Part shown: one piece after another, positions 38,411 through 46,373 of the stretch
Layout: each line of letters opens with the position of its first letter
How positions within the stretch are numbered: the first letter of the stretch is position 1
Source: Flavobacteriales bacterium
Lineage (GTDB): Bacteria; Bacteroidota; Bacteroidia; Flavobacteriales_F; PHOS-HE28
DNA: 64,000 bases
Assembly (NCBI GenBank): GCA_016712535.1
Contig: JADJQW010000002.1
Span: 558,001-622,000, forward strand
Reading direction: 5' to 3'
Made by a program: the position numbers and the translations under genes
Notes under the pieces: model-generated
What the model was told of the DNA's origin: nothing
Databases searched by the model: none
Seen by the model: the letters and a program-made list of their open reading frames with translations, nothing else

Positions 38411-39352
38411 ATGAAAGTCACAGTAGTAGGAGCTGGTAATGTAGGCGCTACATGCGCCGATGCCGTGGCACGCTGGGAGCTCGCCAATGAAGTGGTGCTG
38501 CTCGATATCAAGGAAGGCTTCGCCGAAGGCAAGGCCTTGGATATTTGGCAGACGGCCCCGATCAATCTGTTCGATTCACGCCTGGTGGGCAGCACGAACG
38601 ATTATGCCAAGACCGCCGGCAGCGATGTGGTGGTGATCACCAGCGGCCTGCCCCGGAAACCGGGCATGAGCCGCGACGACCTCATTGCCACCAACGCCGC
38701 CATCGTGAAGAGCGTGACGGAGAACGTGGTGAAGCATTCGCCCAATGCCATCATCATCGTCGTGAGCAATCCGCTCGATGTAATGACGTACTGCGCCTAC
38801 GTCAATAGCAAGCTGCCCAGCACCAAGGTCTTCGGTATGGCGGGCATCCTTGATACCGCCCGATATCGCGCCTTCCTGGCCACCGAGCTGGGCGTAAGCC
38901 CCAAGGACATCCAAGCGGTACTCATGGGAGGGCATGGTGATACCATGGTGCCCCTGCCGCGCTATACCACCGTTGGCGGCATACCGGTGACCGAACTCAT
39001 CGCAAAGGACAAGCTCGACGCGATCGTGGACCGCACCAAGAAGGGCGGCGGCGAGATCGTGAACCTACTGGGCACCTCCGCTTGGTATGCACCTGGCACG
39101 GCCGCTGCGCAAATGGTAGAGGCCATCGTGCGCGACCAGAAACGCGTGTTCCCCTGCTGCGTGTGGCTGCAGGGCGAGTACGGGCTGAAGGACATCTACA
39201 TGGGAGCCCCCGTTATTCTCGGCCGGAATGGCATTGAGCGCATCATCGAGCTGAAGCTGAACAAGGAAGAGATGGAACTCTGCCAAGCCAGCGCCAAGTC
39301 CGTGAAGGAGGTGATGGACGTGCTGGACAAGATGAACAGCGTCACCGCCTGA
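38411..39352 (+). CDS. mdh: Malate dehydrogenase (LDH-like)
   Basis: The ATG at 38411 starts VTVVGAGNVGATCAD, the NAD-binding Rossmann motif. The upstream open frame to 38315 has no such opening. The 313-residue product has the substrate loop LPRKPGMSRDDL, the Arg/Asp pair near VSNPLDVMTY and the catalytic histidine in GGHGDTMVPLPR. These are features of the LDH-like malate dehydrogenase group, and the Arg in RKPGMSR indicates malate rather than lactate as substrate. It interconverts malate and oxaloacetate in the TCA cycle in the cytoplasm. It stands alone in its direction and ends at a hairpin. Confidence 0.95.
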   Translation: MKVTVVGAGNVGATCADAVARWELANEVVLLDIKEGFAEGKALDIWQTAPINLFDSRLVGSTNDYAKTAGSDVVVITSGLPRKPGMSRDDLIATNAAIVKSVTENVVKHSPNAIIIVVSNPLDVMTYCAYVNSKLPSTKVFGMAGILDTARYRAFLATELGVSPKDIQAVLMGGHGDTMVPLPRYTTVGGIPVTELIAKDKLDAIVDRTKKGGGEIVNLLGTSAWYAPGTAAAQMVEAIVRDQKRVFPCCVWLQGEYGLKDIYMGAPVILGRNGIERIIELKLNKEEMELCQASAKSVKEVMDVLDKMNSVTA

Positions 39353-39372
39353 GCGTAATCGCCTCTTATAAC

Positions 39373-39399
39373 GAAAGGCGCCCGTGAGGCGCCTTTCGC
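39373..39399. terminator. Bidirectional terminator hairpin between mdh and VCBS-repeat gene
   Basis: A perfect 11-bp stem (39373-39383 with 39389-39399; CGAAAGGCGCC) with a 5-base loop lies between two converging genes. Confidence 0.75.
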
Positions 39400-39414
39400 A
39401 TTCTCCGGCCTTCC

Positions 39415-41685
39415 TCAATGAAGGACCACCAACCGCTGCGCAGCGCTGTTGCGTGGGCCTTCGAGCCTTACCATGTAAAGGCCTTCTGCCAGCCCGGACA
39501 GTGAAATGTTCGCCTTCCCATTGGACATCTGGCCGCGATGCAGCTCCTGGCCCAAGGCGTCGCGCAGCACCCATGCGGTTCCCGGCACAAGCTCATCGGT
39601 GGTGAGCTCCACTTGGGCTCTAGCGGGGTTCGGATAAAGGCTGAAGCGCGGCGAGGCACTCGTTGCCCCTGCCACCGTGCTGAGCTGGTCGCTGCGCCAG
39701 AAGCTGAGGCCGCCGCGGTAATTGCCCACCACGAGGTCCTGCTGGCCATCGCCGGTGAAGTCATGCAGGCAGAGCACCGTACGTGCGCCATCATCCATGC
39801 CGCGCCATGCGGTATCAAGGCGGGTCCAATTGCCATCGAGGTTCCCATCGATGTCGCCGTAATGGTAGATGGCGCCGCTCTCCGATCCGAGCAGCAGTTC
39901 GCGCTGGCCTTGGTCGTTGGTGATGAAGTGCGGAGTCGAATGGCCCGTGACATTGATCCACTCGATGGTGCTCACCGCACCGAGGTTCTCGGTCACCAAG
40001 GTCCATGAAGGGCTGGCGGCCGTGCCCGTATTGCGGTAGTAGTTCAAATTGCCGTTGCGCTCGCCGATGACCATGTCAAACAATCCGTCCTCGTCCAGGT
40101 CGTGGAAGACAGGGGCGGCGAATTGCCCCACATCGATCATGGCGCCCCCAGCGTCGGTCAAGTTGATCTGCTGCAAGGTGAACTGCGATTGCGGGCCGGT
40201 GGCGGTGTTCCGGTAGAAGTGCAAGCGCCCTTGCAGGTCGCCGATGTACAGGTCCAGGTCGCCATCACCGTCGACATCGCCGAAGGCCGGATGCATGCTC
40301 AAGCCGATGCCGCTGTTCGATAAGCCGAGCCAGTCGTCGGTGACCAGGTCGAAGGCCGGGCTGGTAGCGCTGCCCACATTGCGCAAGAGGGCCACCTTGC
40401 CCACATAGCTGCCGCCGGTCTGGTAGTAGCCGTGGTTGCTCACGATCAGGTCCATCCGGCCGTCACCATTCTCATCAAAGGCTACCGGGATAGCGCCCAA
40501 GCCGAGTTCGATCATGCGGTCTTGGAAGAGGTTCTGCTGCTGGAACTGGAAGATCGGCGCGGCATCGGTCCCGGTATTGCGGTAGTACCACACGCTGCGG
40601 AAGTCGTGCGATAGGGAGCCTGCGTTGGGCGTCACCAGCAGGTCCCGGCGACCATCGCGGTCCACATCCAAGTAGAAGCCCGCTGGGAAAACGGGCATGT
40701 CCACGCTCACGTTGTAGCTCGGGAAGAGCGTGTCCTCGCTGGTCATTAGCGCATTCGCCACGCTGCCACCGTTGGTCAGGCCCACGAGATTGGTGAACGA
40801 GATATCGCCCAGGAGCAGGTCCTTGACGCCATCACCGTTAAGGTCGATGGGCGTGATGGTGCTGCCCGCATGCGCGCGTTCGTCGCTGTCGTCTTCGGCA
40901 TCGGTCTCACCCTCGGGGCGCAGCTCGGGATTGGGCACGTTGAACTGGCAAGGCACGTTCAGCGTAACCGAATTGTTGTTGAAGTTCTCGGCGAAGTAGC
41001 CCCAGCACTTGTTGCGCTGCTCGAACCGCAGGCTGTCGCAGGTGCCATAGGTCTCCATGCTCAGGTTCTTGTGGTACTCCACGTAGGTGCCCAACAAGCT
41101 GAAGGTGATCACATCCAAGTCCCCGTCGCCGTCGATGTCCTCGATGCCGGGCAGGTCGACTTGAGAGATGAAGAGGTTGGCATTGGTCTGCGCACCGCTC
41201 GGCGATACGTAGGCCGAATACACCAAGCTCTTCACGGGCTCGAAGGTCAATTCAGCATCATCACCAGTGTTCTTCCAAACGCCGAAACCGGCTTGAGTGT
41301 AGGAGCAGATGTCGGCCTTGCCATCGCAGTTGTAGTCGCGCGCCAGCGCCCAATCGTGCATTTGGTTCAATGGCGGCACGTTGTCGTATTCCCGGACCGG
41401 GCGGTAGTAGGCGGTCCCTTCAACGCTGCTGGTGCGCAGGAGCATCACGGCCTTGTGCCCGCTTGGGAAGGAATAGGAATGGTCCAGGAAGAGCAGGTCC
41501 TTGAGCCCGTCGCCGTTGAGGTCGATCTCACTCACCTGCGCATAGTTGATGCCACCAGCCCAAGCCAGATCGAGCAAGGCGCCTTGCTGCGTGACCGGGA
41601 TGGCGGGGTCGAAGTGCAGGTCCCATTGGGCGCTCAGGGTGGAAGCGGCTAACGCAAGGGTGAAGCAGGGGAGGAATCGCAGCAT
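39415..41685 (-). CDS. FG-GAP/VCBS-repeat secreted protein with T9SS type A CTD
   Basis: A 19-residue signal peptide (to LSAQ) leads a 756-residue protein with about eight Asp-rich calcium-binding repeats of the VCBS/FG-GAP kind, such as DLNGDGLKDLLF, DGDGDLDVITF, DLNGDGVKDLLLGD, DVDGDGDLDLYIGD and DFTGDGQQDLVVGN. Together they would form an integrin-like beta-propeller. The last 80 residues are a T9SS type A domain (FSLYPNPARAQVEL, ending RLVVLH). It is probably surface or extracellular and calcium-stabilised. No enzymatic motif was seen. It is convergent with mdh and divergent from secDF, sharing a 191-bp upstream region with it. Confidence 0.88.
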   Translation of the reverse strand: MLRFLPCFTLALAASTLSAQWDLHFDPAIPVTQQGALLDLAWAGGINYAQVSEIDLNGDGLKDLLFLDHSYSFPSGHKAVMLLRTSSVEGTAYYRPVREYDNVPPLNQMHDWALARDYNCDGKADICSYTQAGFGVWKNTGDDAELTFEPVKSLVYSAYVSPSGAQTNANLFISQVDLPGIEDIDGDGDLDVITFSLLGTYVEYHKNLSMETYGTCDSLRFEQRNKCWGYFAENFNNNSVTLNVPCQFNVPNPELRPEGETDAEDDSDERAHAGSTITPIDLNGDGVKDLLLGDISFTNLVGLTNGGSVANALMTSEDTLFPSYNVSVDMPVFPAGFYLDVDRDGRRDLLVTPNAGSLSHDFRSVWYYRNTGTDAAPIFQFQQQNLFQDRMIELGLGAIPVAFDENGDGRMDLIVSNHGYYQTGGSYVGKVALLRNVGSATSPAFDLVTDDWLGLSNSGIGLSMHPAFGDVDGDGDLDLYIGDLQGRLHFYRNTATGPQSQFTLQQINLTDAGGAMIDVGQFAAPVFHDLDEDGLFDMVIGERNGNLNYYRNTGTAASPSWTLVTENLGAVSTIEWINVTGHSTPHFITNDQGQRELLLGSESGAIYHYGDIDGNLDGNWTRLDTAWRGMDDGARTVLCLHDFTGDGQQDLVVGNYRGGLSFWRSDQLSTVAGATSASPRFSLYPNPARAQVELTTDELVPGTAWVLRDALGQELHRGQMSNGKANISLSGLAEGLYMVRLEGPRNSAAQRLVVLH

Positions 41686-41838
41686 GGTGGGTTGAAGGTG
41701 TGACGCTTCGGCCCAAAGGTCGGTTGCGTGAAGGGCGGCGGCGACATGCCCCGATCATGTTCTTCACCTTCCGGCGTTCGCGTATTAATGCTTGATGCAG
41801 AGGCGAAAACACGGCCTTTCCCGCATCACTTGTCCGGC

Positions 41839-41846
41839 TATATTTG
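41839..41846 (+). promoter_or_regulatory. Probable -7 box (TATATTTG) upstream of secDF
   Basis: TATATTTG exactly matches TAnnTTTG. A TTTC element (41818-41821) lies 17 bp upstream, near the -33 position. The secDF ATG (41877) follows 30 bp after the box. Confidence 0.5.
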
Positions 41847-41876
41847 CCGCCTCTTTTACGAACCCCCTTACCAGTC

Positions 41877-44800
41877 ATGCAGAATAGAGGCGCGCTTTGG
41901 GTCTTCACGGTCCTCTTGGCGCTTGCGTGCGCTTACCAGCTTTCGTTCTCCTACTTCACCTCGGGACTCGAGGGCCAAGCCAAGGCTGATGCTATCGCCA
42001 AGGCCGATTCGGTGCTTGGCACGCCGGAGGGCGCTGCCCGTGATCGAAGCCAAGTGGAGCTCGATTATGAGAACGCCTACCTCCGGGCACACGCCGAGGA
42101 CAAGGTGTATCCCTTGCTGGGCTACACCTACCGCGAGTGCAAGGAGAAGGAGATCAACCTGGGCCTCGACCTGCGGGGCGGCATGGCCGTAACGCTCGAA
42201 GTGAGCGTGCCCGAGCTGATCGAGAACCTCAGCGAGGAGAGCAATGATCCGGCCTTCAAACAGGCCATGGCCAATGCCCGTCAGCGCCAGCTCAGCGACA
42301 ACAAGGACTTCGTGTCGCTCTTCGACGAGGAGTACCGCAAGATCGAGAACCGCCCACCGCTCTCGGCCATCTTCTACTCGCCGGACAGGCAGGGCATGTT
42401 CGATCGTGAGGGCGATGATGATTCCTACATCAGCGCATTGCGCCGCGAGGCTGAGACCGCGCTGAGCAACACCGAGCGGATCCTGCGCACCCGAATCGAC
42501 AAATTCGGCGTGAGCCAGCCCAGCATCCAGAAGCAGGCCTTCAGCGGCCGCATCGCCATTGAGCTTCCGGGCGTGAAGGACAAAGAGCGTGTGCGCCGCG
42601 TGCTGCAGAGCACGGCCAACCTGGAGTTCTGGGAGATGCACTCCAACACGGACATCGGGCCCTTGCTGTTCGGTGCCGATGCGGCGCTTTCCGCGCAGCT
42701 TTACCCTGAGTTGGCGGCGCAGGACAGCTTGAAGGCCGCTGCCGACAGCACCGCGATGCCTGCGGACAGCACTGCAGCCGTGACCGATTCCACGATTGCC
42801 GAGCCGGAAACCGCAGCCGATGACAGCCTCGGCGATGCCGACACGGCTGCCGCGGATACCGCTGCCGGGGAGGGTGAAGAAGAAACCATCAGCGATGAAG
42901 AGGCCCGTAAGCGCTCTCCTCTGCGCTCGGTGCTGGAGCCTGCCGGCAACCAGCGCGGGCAGTTCGCGCTTGGTCCTGTCGTGGGCCGTGCGCTGCTGAA
43001 GGACACTTCCGAGGTGAAGCGCTTCCTCTCCATGTCTGCCGTGCGTGATGCACTGCCTCGCGATGCGCGCTTGGTTTGGGGCGCCAAGCAGCAGGAGGGA
43101 ACCAGCGGCCCTTTCCTCGAGCTCTATGCGATCAAGCTGCCTATGGATGGCAAGCCCAAGCTCGATGGCAGCGTGATCACCAATGCCTTCCAGGACTTCG
43201 ACTTCAAGGGTGAAGTGGAGGTGATCATGAACATGAACACCGAAGGCGCTCAGACCTGGAAAGTGATGACCGGCGACAACGTGGGCAAGTACATCGGCAT
43301 CGTGCTCGATGGACTCGTTTACAGCGCGCCCGAGGTGCGTTCCGAGATCGCCGGCGGCACCAGCACCATCTCCATGGGCGCCGGGGAGCTGAACGCGCAG
43401 ATTCAGGAAGCCAGCGACTTGGCGAACATCCTGAAGGCCGGCGCACTGCCCGCTCCGGCACGCATCATCGACGAGACCGTGGTGGGACCATCGCTGGGTC
43501 AGGAGAACGTGAGCACCGGCCTGATGAGCTTCGGAATCGCCTTGCTGCTCGTGCTCCTCTACATGGTGATCTACTACGCCCGCGCTGGCTGGGTGGCCGA
43601 CCTCGCACTCATCGTGAACCTCTTCGTGCTCATCGGCGCGCTGGCTTCGTTGCAAGCCGCGCTCACGCTGCCCGGCATCGCGGGCATCGTGCTCACCATG
43701 GGCATGGCGGTGGACGCCAACGTGCTCATTTACGAGCGCATCCGCGAGGAATTGCGGCACGGCAAGATGCTCAAGAGCGCCGTGGACCTGGGCTTCAAGG
43801 GAGCGCTCTCGGCCATCATCGACTCGAACGTCACTACGCTGATCATCGCGGTGATCCTGTTGATCTTCGGAAGCGGTCCCGTGCAAGGATTCGCGGTCAC
43901 GCTCGGCCTCGGCATCCTCACTTCGATGTTCACCGCGCTGCTGCTCTCCCGCATGATCATCTCCTACCGCTTGGAGAAGGGCAAGTCCTTCTCGGTATGG
44001 AACAACTGGAGCAAGAACATCTTCGTGAACGCCAATTGGGACTTCATGGGCAAGCGCAAGGTGTTCTATGCCCTGAGCGGCCTGCTCATCGCGGCGAGCA
44101 TCGGCTCAATGGTGGTGAATGGCTTCAACTGGGGCGTCGACTTCAGCGGCGGCCGCACCTATGTGGTGAAGTTCAAGGGCGATGTGGATGTTGAAGCGCT
44201 CCGCGCCTCGCTCGATGGGACGCTCAAAGGCGATGACGGCGTGAAGAGCAACACCAACGTGAAGACCTACGGCAGCGATCGCCAATTGAAGATCACGACG
44301 AACTACCTGATCGCGCAAGCCGACACCGTGGCCGACCGCATGGTTGAGGTGCAGCTGCGCGCAGGGATCGATGCCGTAGGCGGCGACTACCAGATCACGG
44401 AGAGCCGCAAGGTGGACCCCACCATCAGCGATGATATCCAGAAGGGCGCGATAACCTCAGTGCTCATCGCTTTGGCGCTGATCTTCCTGTACATCGCCAT
44501 CCGGTTCAGGAATTGGCAGTTCGGCTTGGGCGGCCTGCTCTCCTTGGCGCACGATGCCATAATCGTGCTCGGCGTCTACTCCTTGTTCTACAAGATCATG
44601 CCTTTCAGCATGGAGATCGACGAGGCCTTCATCGCAGCCATCCTCACGGTGATCGGTTACTCGATCAACGACACCGTGGTGGTGTACGACCGCGTGCGCG
44701 AGTACCTGCGCGACCACAAGCGCGAGCCGTACGTGGTGGTGATCAACAAGGCCATCAACTCCACGCTGGGCCGCACCATGAACACCTCGCTCACCACCTT

Positions 44801-44963
44801 GCTGGTGCTTGCTGTGATCTTCGTCTTCGGCGGCACCGCGATCAAGGGCTTCGTATTCGCGCTGCTCGTGGGCATCGGCGTGGGCACATACAGTTCCGTC
44901 TTCGTCGCGACGGCGATCGTCACGGACCTGCTCAAGGGCAAGGACCCTGCGCGCGAGGCCTGA
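41877..44963 (+). CDS. secDF: Fused protein translocase subunit SecDF
   Basis: The ATG at 41877 starts a first membrane helix (WVFTVLLALACAYQLSF); an upstream start at 41844 is less likely. The 1,028-residue product fuses SecD and SecF, as in many Bacteroidota. SecD marks are GLDLRGGMAVTLEV near 95 and the membrane motif GMAVDANVLIYERIREELR near 615-635; SecF marks are GVDFSGGRTYVVKF near 760 and VVVYDRVREYLR near 945. It uses the proton gradient to pull Sec substrates across the inner membrane, and T9SS cargo must cross that step first. The SecD periplasmic region has a long acidic Asp/Ala/Thr-rich insertion (about 42715-42910). A terminator follows. Confidence 0.96.
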   Translation: MQNRGALWVFTVLLALACAYQLSFSYFTSGLEGQAKADAIAKADSVLGTPEGAARDRSQVELDYENAYLRAHAEDKVYPLLGYTYRECKEKEINLGLDLRGGMAVTLEVSVPELIENLSEESNDPAFKQAMANARQRQLSDNKDFVSLFDEEYRKIENRPPLSAIFYSPDRQGMFDREGDDDSYISALRREAETALSNTERILRTRIDKFGVSQPSIQKQAFSGRIAIELPGVKDKERVRRVLQSTANLEFWEMHSNTDIGPLLFGADAALSAQLYPELAAQDSLKAAADSTAMPADSTAAVTDSTIAEPETAADDSLGDADTAAADTAAGEGEEETISDEEARKRSPLRSVLEPAGNQRGQFALGPVVGRALLKDTSEVKRFLSMSAVRDALPRDARLVWGAKQQEGTSGPFLELYAIKLPMDGKPKLDGSVITNAFQDFDFKGEVEVIMNMNTEGAQTWKVMTGDNVGKYIGIVLDGLVYSAPEVRSEIAGGTSTISMGAGELNAQIQEASDLANILKAGALPAPARIIDETVVGPSLGQENVSTGLMSFGIALLLVLLYMVIYYARAGWVADLALIVNLFVLIGALASLQAALTLPGIAGIVLTMGMAVDANVLIYERIREELRHGKMLKSAVDLGFKGALSAIIDSNVTTLIIAVILLIFGSGPVQGFAVTLGLGILTSMFTALLLSRMIISYRLEKGKSFSVWNNWSKNIFVNANWDFMGKRKVFYALSGLLIAASIGSMVVNGFNWGVDFSGGRTYVVKFKGDVDVEALRASLDGTLKGDDGVKSNTNVKTYGSDRQLKITTNYLIAQADTVADRMVEVQLRAGIDAVGGDYQITESRKVDPTISDDIQKGAITSVLIALALIFLYIAIRFRNWQFGLGGLLSLAHDAIIVLGVYSLFYKIMPFSMEIDEAFIAAILTVIGYSINDTVVVYDRVREYLRDHKREPYVVVINKAINSTLGRTMNTSLTTLLVLAVIFVFGGTAIKGFVFALLVGIGVGTYSSVFVATAIVTDLLKGKDPAREA

Positions 44964-44980
44964 GCCGTGATCCGTATCTG

Positions 44981-45011
44981 AGGAAGCCCCGCTGCGCACG
45001 CGGGGCTTCCT
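44981..45011 (+). terminator. Terminator after secDF
   Basis: A perfect 12-bp stem (44981-44992 with 45000-45011) with a 7-base loop and a short T-run (ACTTTT) lies 17 bp past the secDF stop. Confidence 0.75.
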
Positions 45012-45024
45012 ACTTTTCGCCCCT

Positions 45025-45312
45025 ATGCTTCTGATCTTCGACATCAGCGGTGGCGAATTCCTGGTGGTGATCCTTTTCGTGCTGCTCTTCTTCGGCGCCA
45101 AGGGCATCCCCGACATCGCACGCGGCATGGGCCGCTTCATGCGGCAAGTGCGCGATGCCAGCAACGAGGTGCAGCGGGAGATCAATCGGGGCGCGAGCGA
45201 GGTTCGACGCGCTTCCTTGGAGCATCAGCGCCAGTTCAATGCCTTAGCCGAGGAGCCCTCGGCCAAGCCTGCTGATCCTGCTTTGGAACCGAAGCCGGAA
45301 GAGCCTTCATGA
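45025..45312 (+). CDS. tatA: TatA/TatE-family twin-arginine translocase subunit
   Basis: This 95-residue protein has one N-terminal membrane helix (GEFLVVILFVLLFFG) and then the hinge and amphipathic helix FGAKGIPDIARGMGRFMRQVRDA, which follows the TatA FGxxxLPxLxR pattern. A charged Pro/Glu-rich tail ends it. TatA pores pass folded proteins through the inner membrane. The usual partners tatB and tatC are not in the window. It overlaps the next gene by ATGA, so the two are coupled. The paralogues TatA and TatB are hard to separate by eye. Confidence 0.85.
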   Translation: MLLIFDISGGEFLVVILFVLLFFGAKGIPDIARGMGRFMRQVRDASNEVQREINRGASEVRRASLEHQRQFNALAEEPSAKPADPALEPKPEEPS

Positions 45313-46238
45313 CCGAGCTCCTGCTCACCCTGCTTGGCCTGGCGGTGCTGGTTGCGGGCGCAGAGGCCATGGTGCGAGGCGCGGTTGACTTGGCGCTGCG
45401 TGCCCGAATCTCGCCCTTGGTCATCGGCCTCACGGTGGTGAGCATGGGCACCTCAGCGCCCGAGCTGCTGGTAAGCTTGATGGCTGCGTTGAAAGGCACC
45501 CCTGCCATCGCCATCGGCAATGTCGTAGGCAGCAACATCGTGAACATAAGCCTGATCCTGGGCTTGGCCATCCTCATCTTCCCCATTGAGGTTGATCGTG
45601 ATGCTCGGCGGATCCATTGGCCTGTGATGATGGCCGTTAGTCTGCTGTTCTGGTGGCTCTTCAACGACGATCTGATTGCGCGTTGGGAGGGCCTGATCTT
45701 CCTGGCGGCGATGGTCTGCTATGTAGGCTGGATGGTCTGGGCATCGAGGAGATCGGCCTTGTCGCGCGCGCATGAGCCCCCCCGCATGGCATGGTGGAAG
45801 GCGGTGCTGTTGCTCGTGGCGGGCATCGCGGCTCTCACCAAGGGCTCGGAGTGGTTCGTGGATGGCGGGGTAGGCCTTGCAAGGCTCGGAGGCGTGAGCG
45901 AGCAGCTCATCGGCGTCACCGTGATCGCATTCGGCACCTCGGTGCCCGAGCTGGTCACAAGCCTCGTGGCCGCCTATCGAAAGCAACCCGACATCTCCTT
46001 GGGCAATCTGGTCGGGAGCAATGTCTTCAACCTCCTCGGCATCATAGGCGTCACCGCAAGCGTGCACCCGATCTCAGCCAGCCATGACAGTTTCCGCATC
46101 GACTTGATCGCCATGCTCATCACCGCACTGATCCTTTACCCGCTGATGCGTTTCGGGCAGCGGATGGGCCGTTGGCAAGGCGCCATTCTAGTGGCGGCTT
46201 ACCTGGCCTATTTGGTGCTGGTGCTCGCACGCGGTTGA
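45309..46238 (+). CDS. Calcium/sodium antiporter, CaCA family (YrbG-like)
   Basis: This 309-residue membrane protein has about ten helices and the two inverted alpha-repeats of cation/calcium exchangers. The first is MGTSAPELLVSLMA with GNVVGSNIVN near residues 40-80. The second is FGTSVPELVTSLVA with GNLVGSNVFN near 200-240. The acidic residues within these motifs bind the ions. It likely exports calcium against sodium or protons at the inner membrane. It starts within the tatA-like stop codon. The substrate ion is inferred from the family. Confidence 0.92.
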   Translation: MTELLLTLLGLAVLVAGAEAMVRGAVDLALRARISPLVIGLTVVSMGTSAPELLVSLMAALKGTPAIAIGNVVGSNIVNISLILGLAILIFPIEVDRDARRIHWPVMMAVSLLFWWLFNDDLIARWEGLIFLAAMVCYVGWMVWASRRSALSRAHEPPRMAWWKAVLLLVAGIAALTKGSEWFVDGGVGLARLGGVSEQLIGVTVIAFGTSVPELVTSLVAAYRKQPDISLGNLVGSNVFNLLGIIGVTASVHPISASHDSFRIDLIAMLITALILYPLMRFGQRMGRWQGAILVAAYLAYLVLVLARG

Positions 46239-46373
46239 ATAGTCCCGCTGCGAGTTGTCGCCATTTTACCACTGCCCCCCCCATTTTGCACAGGGGTTTG
46301 GAACTATTTATTAGAATCATACAGACACACCCCCAATCCAGAATAGCTTCGCGGCCGAAAACAACCATTTTCC

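Noticed and set aside
41868..43886. 672-codon open frame on the minus strand, antisense to secDF
   Set aside because: A shadow of GC-rich codon bias; His/Val/Leu/Gly-rich product with no domain, fully inside a clear secDF gene.
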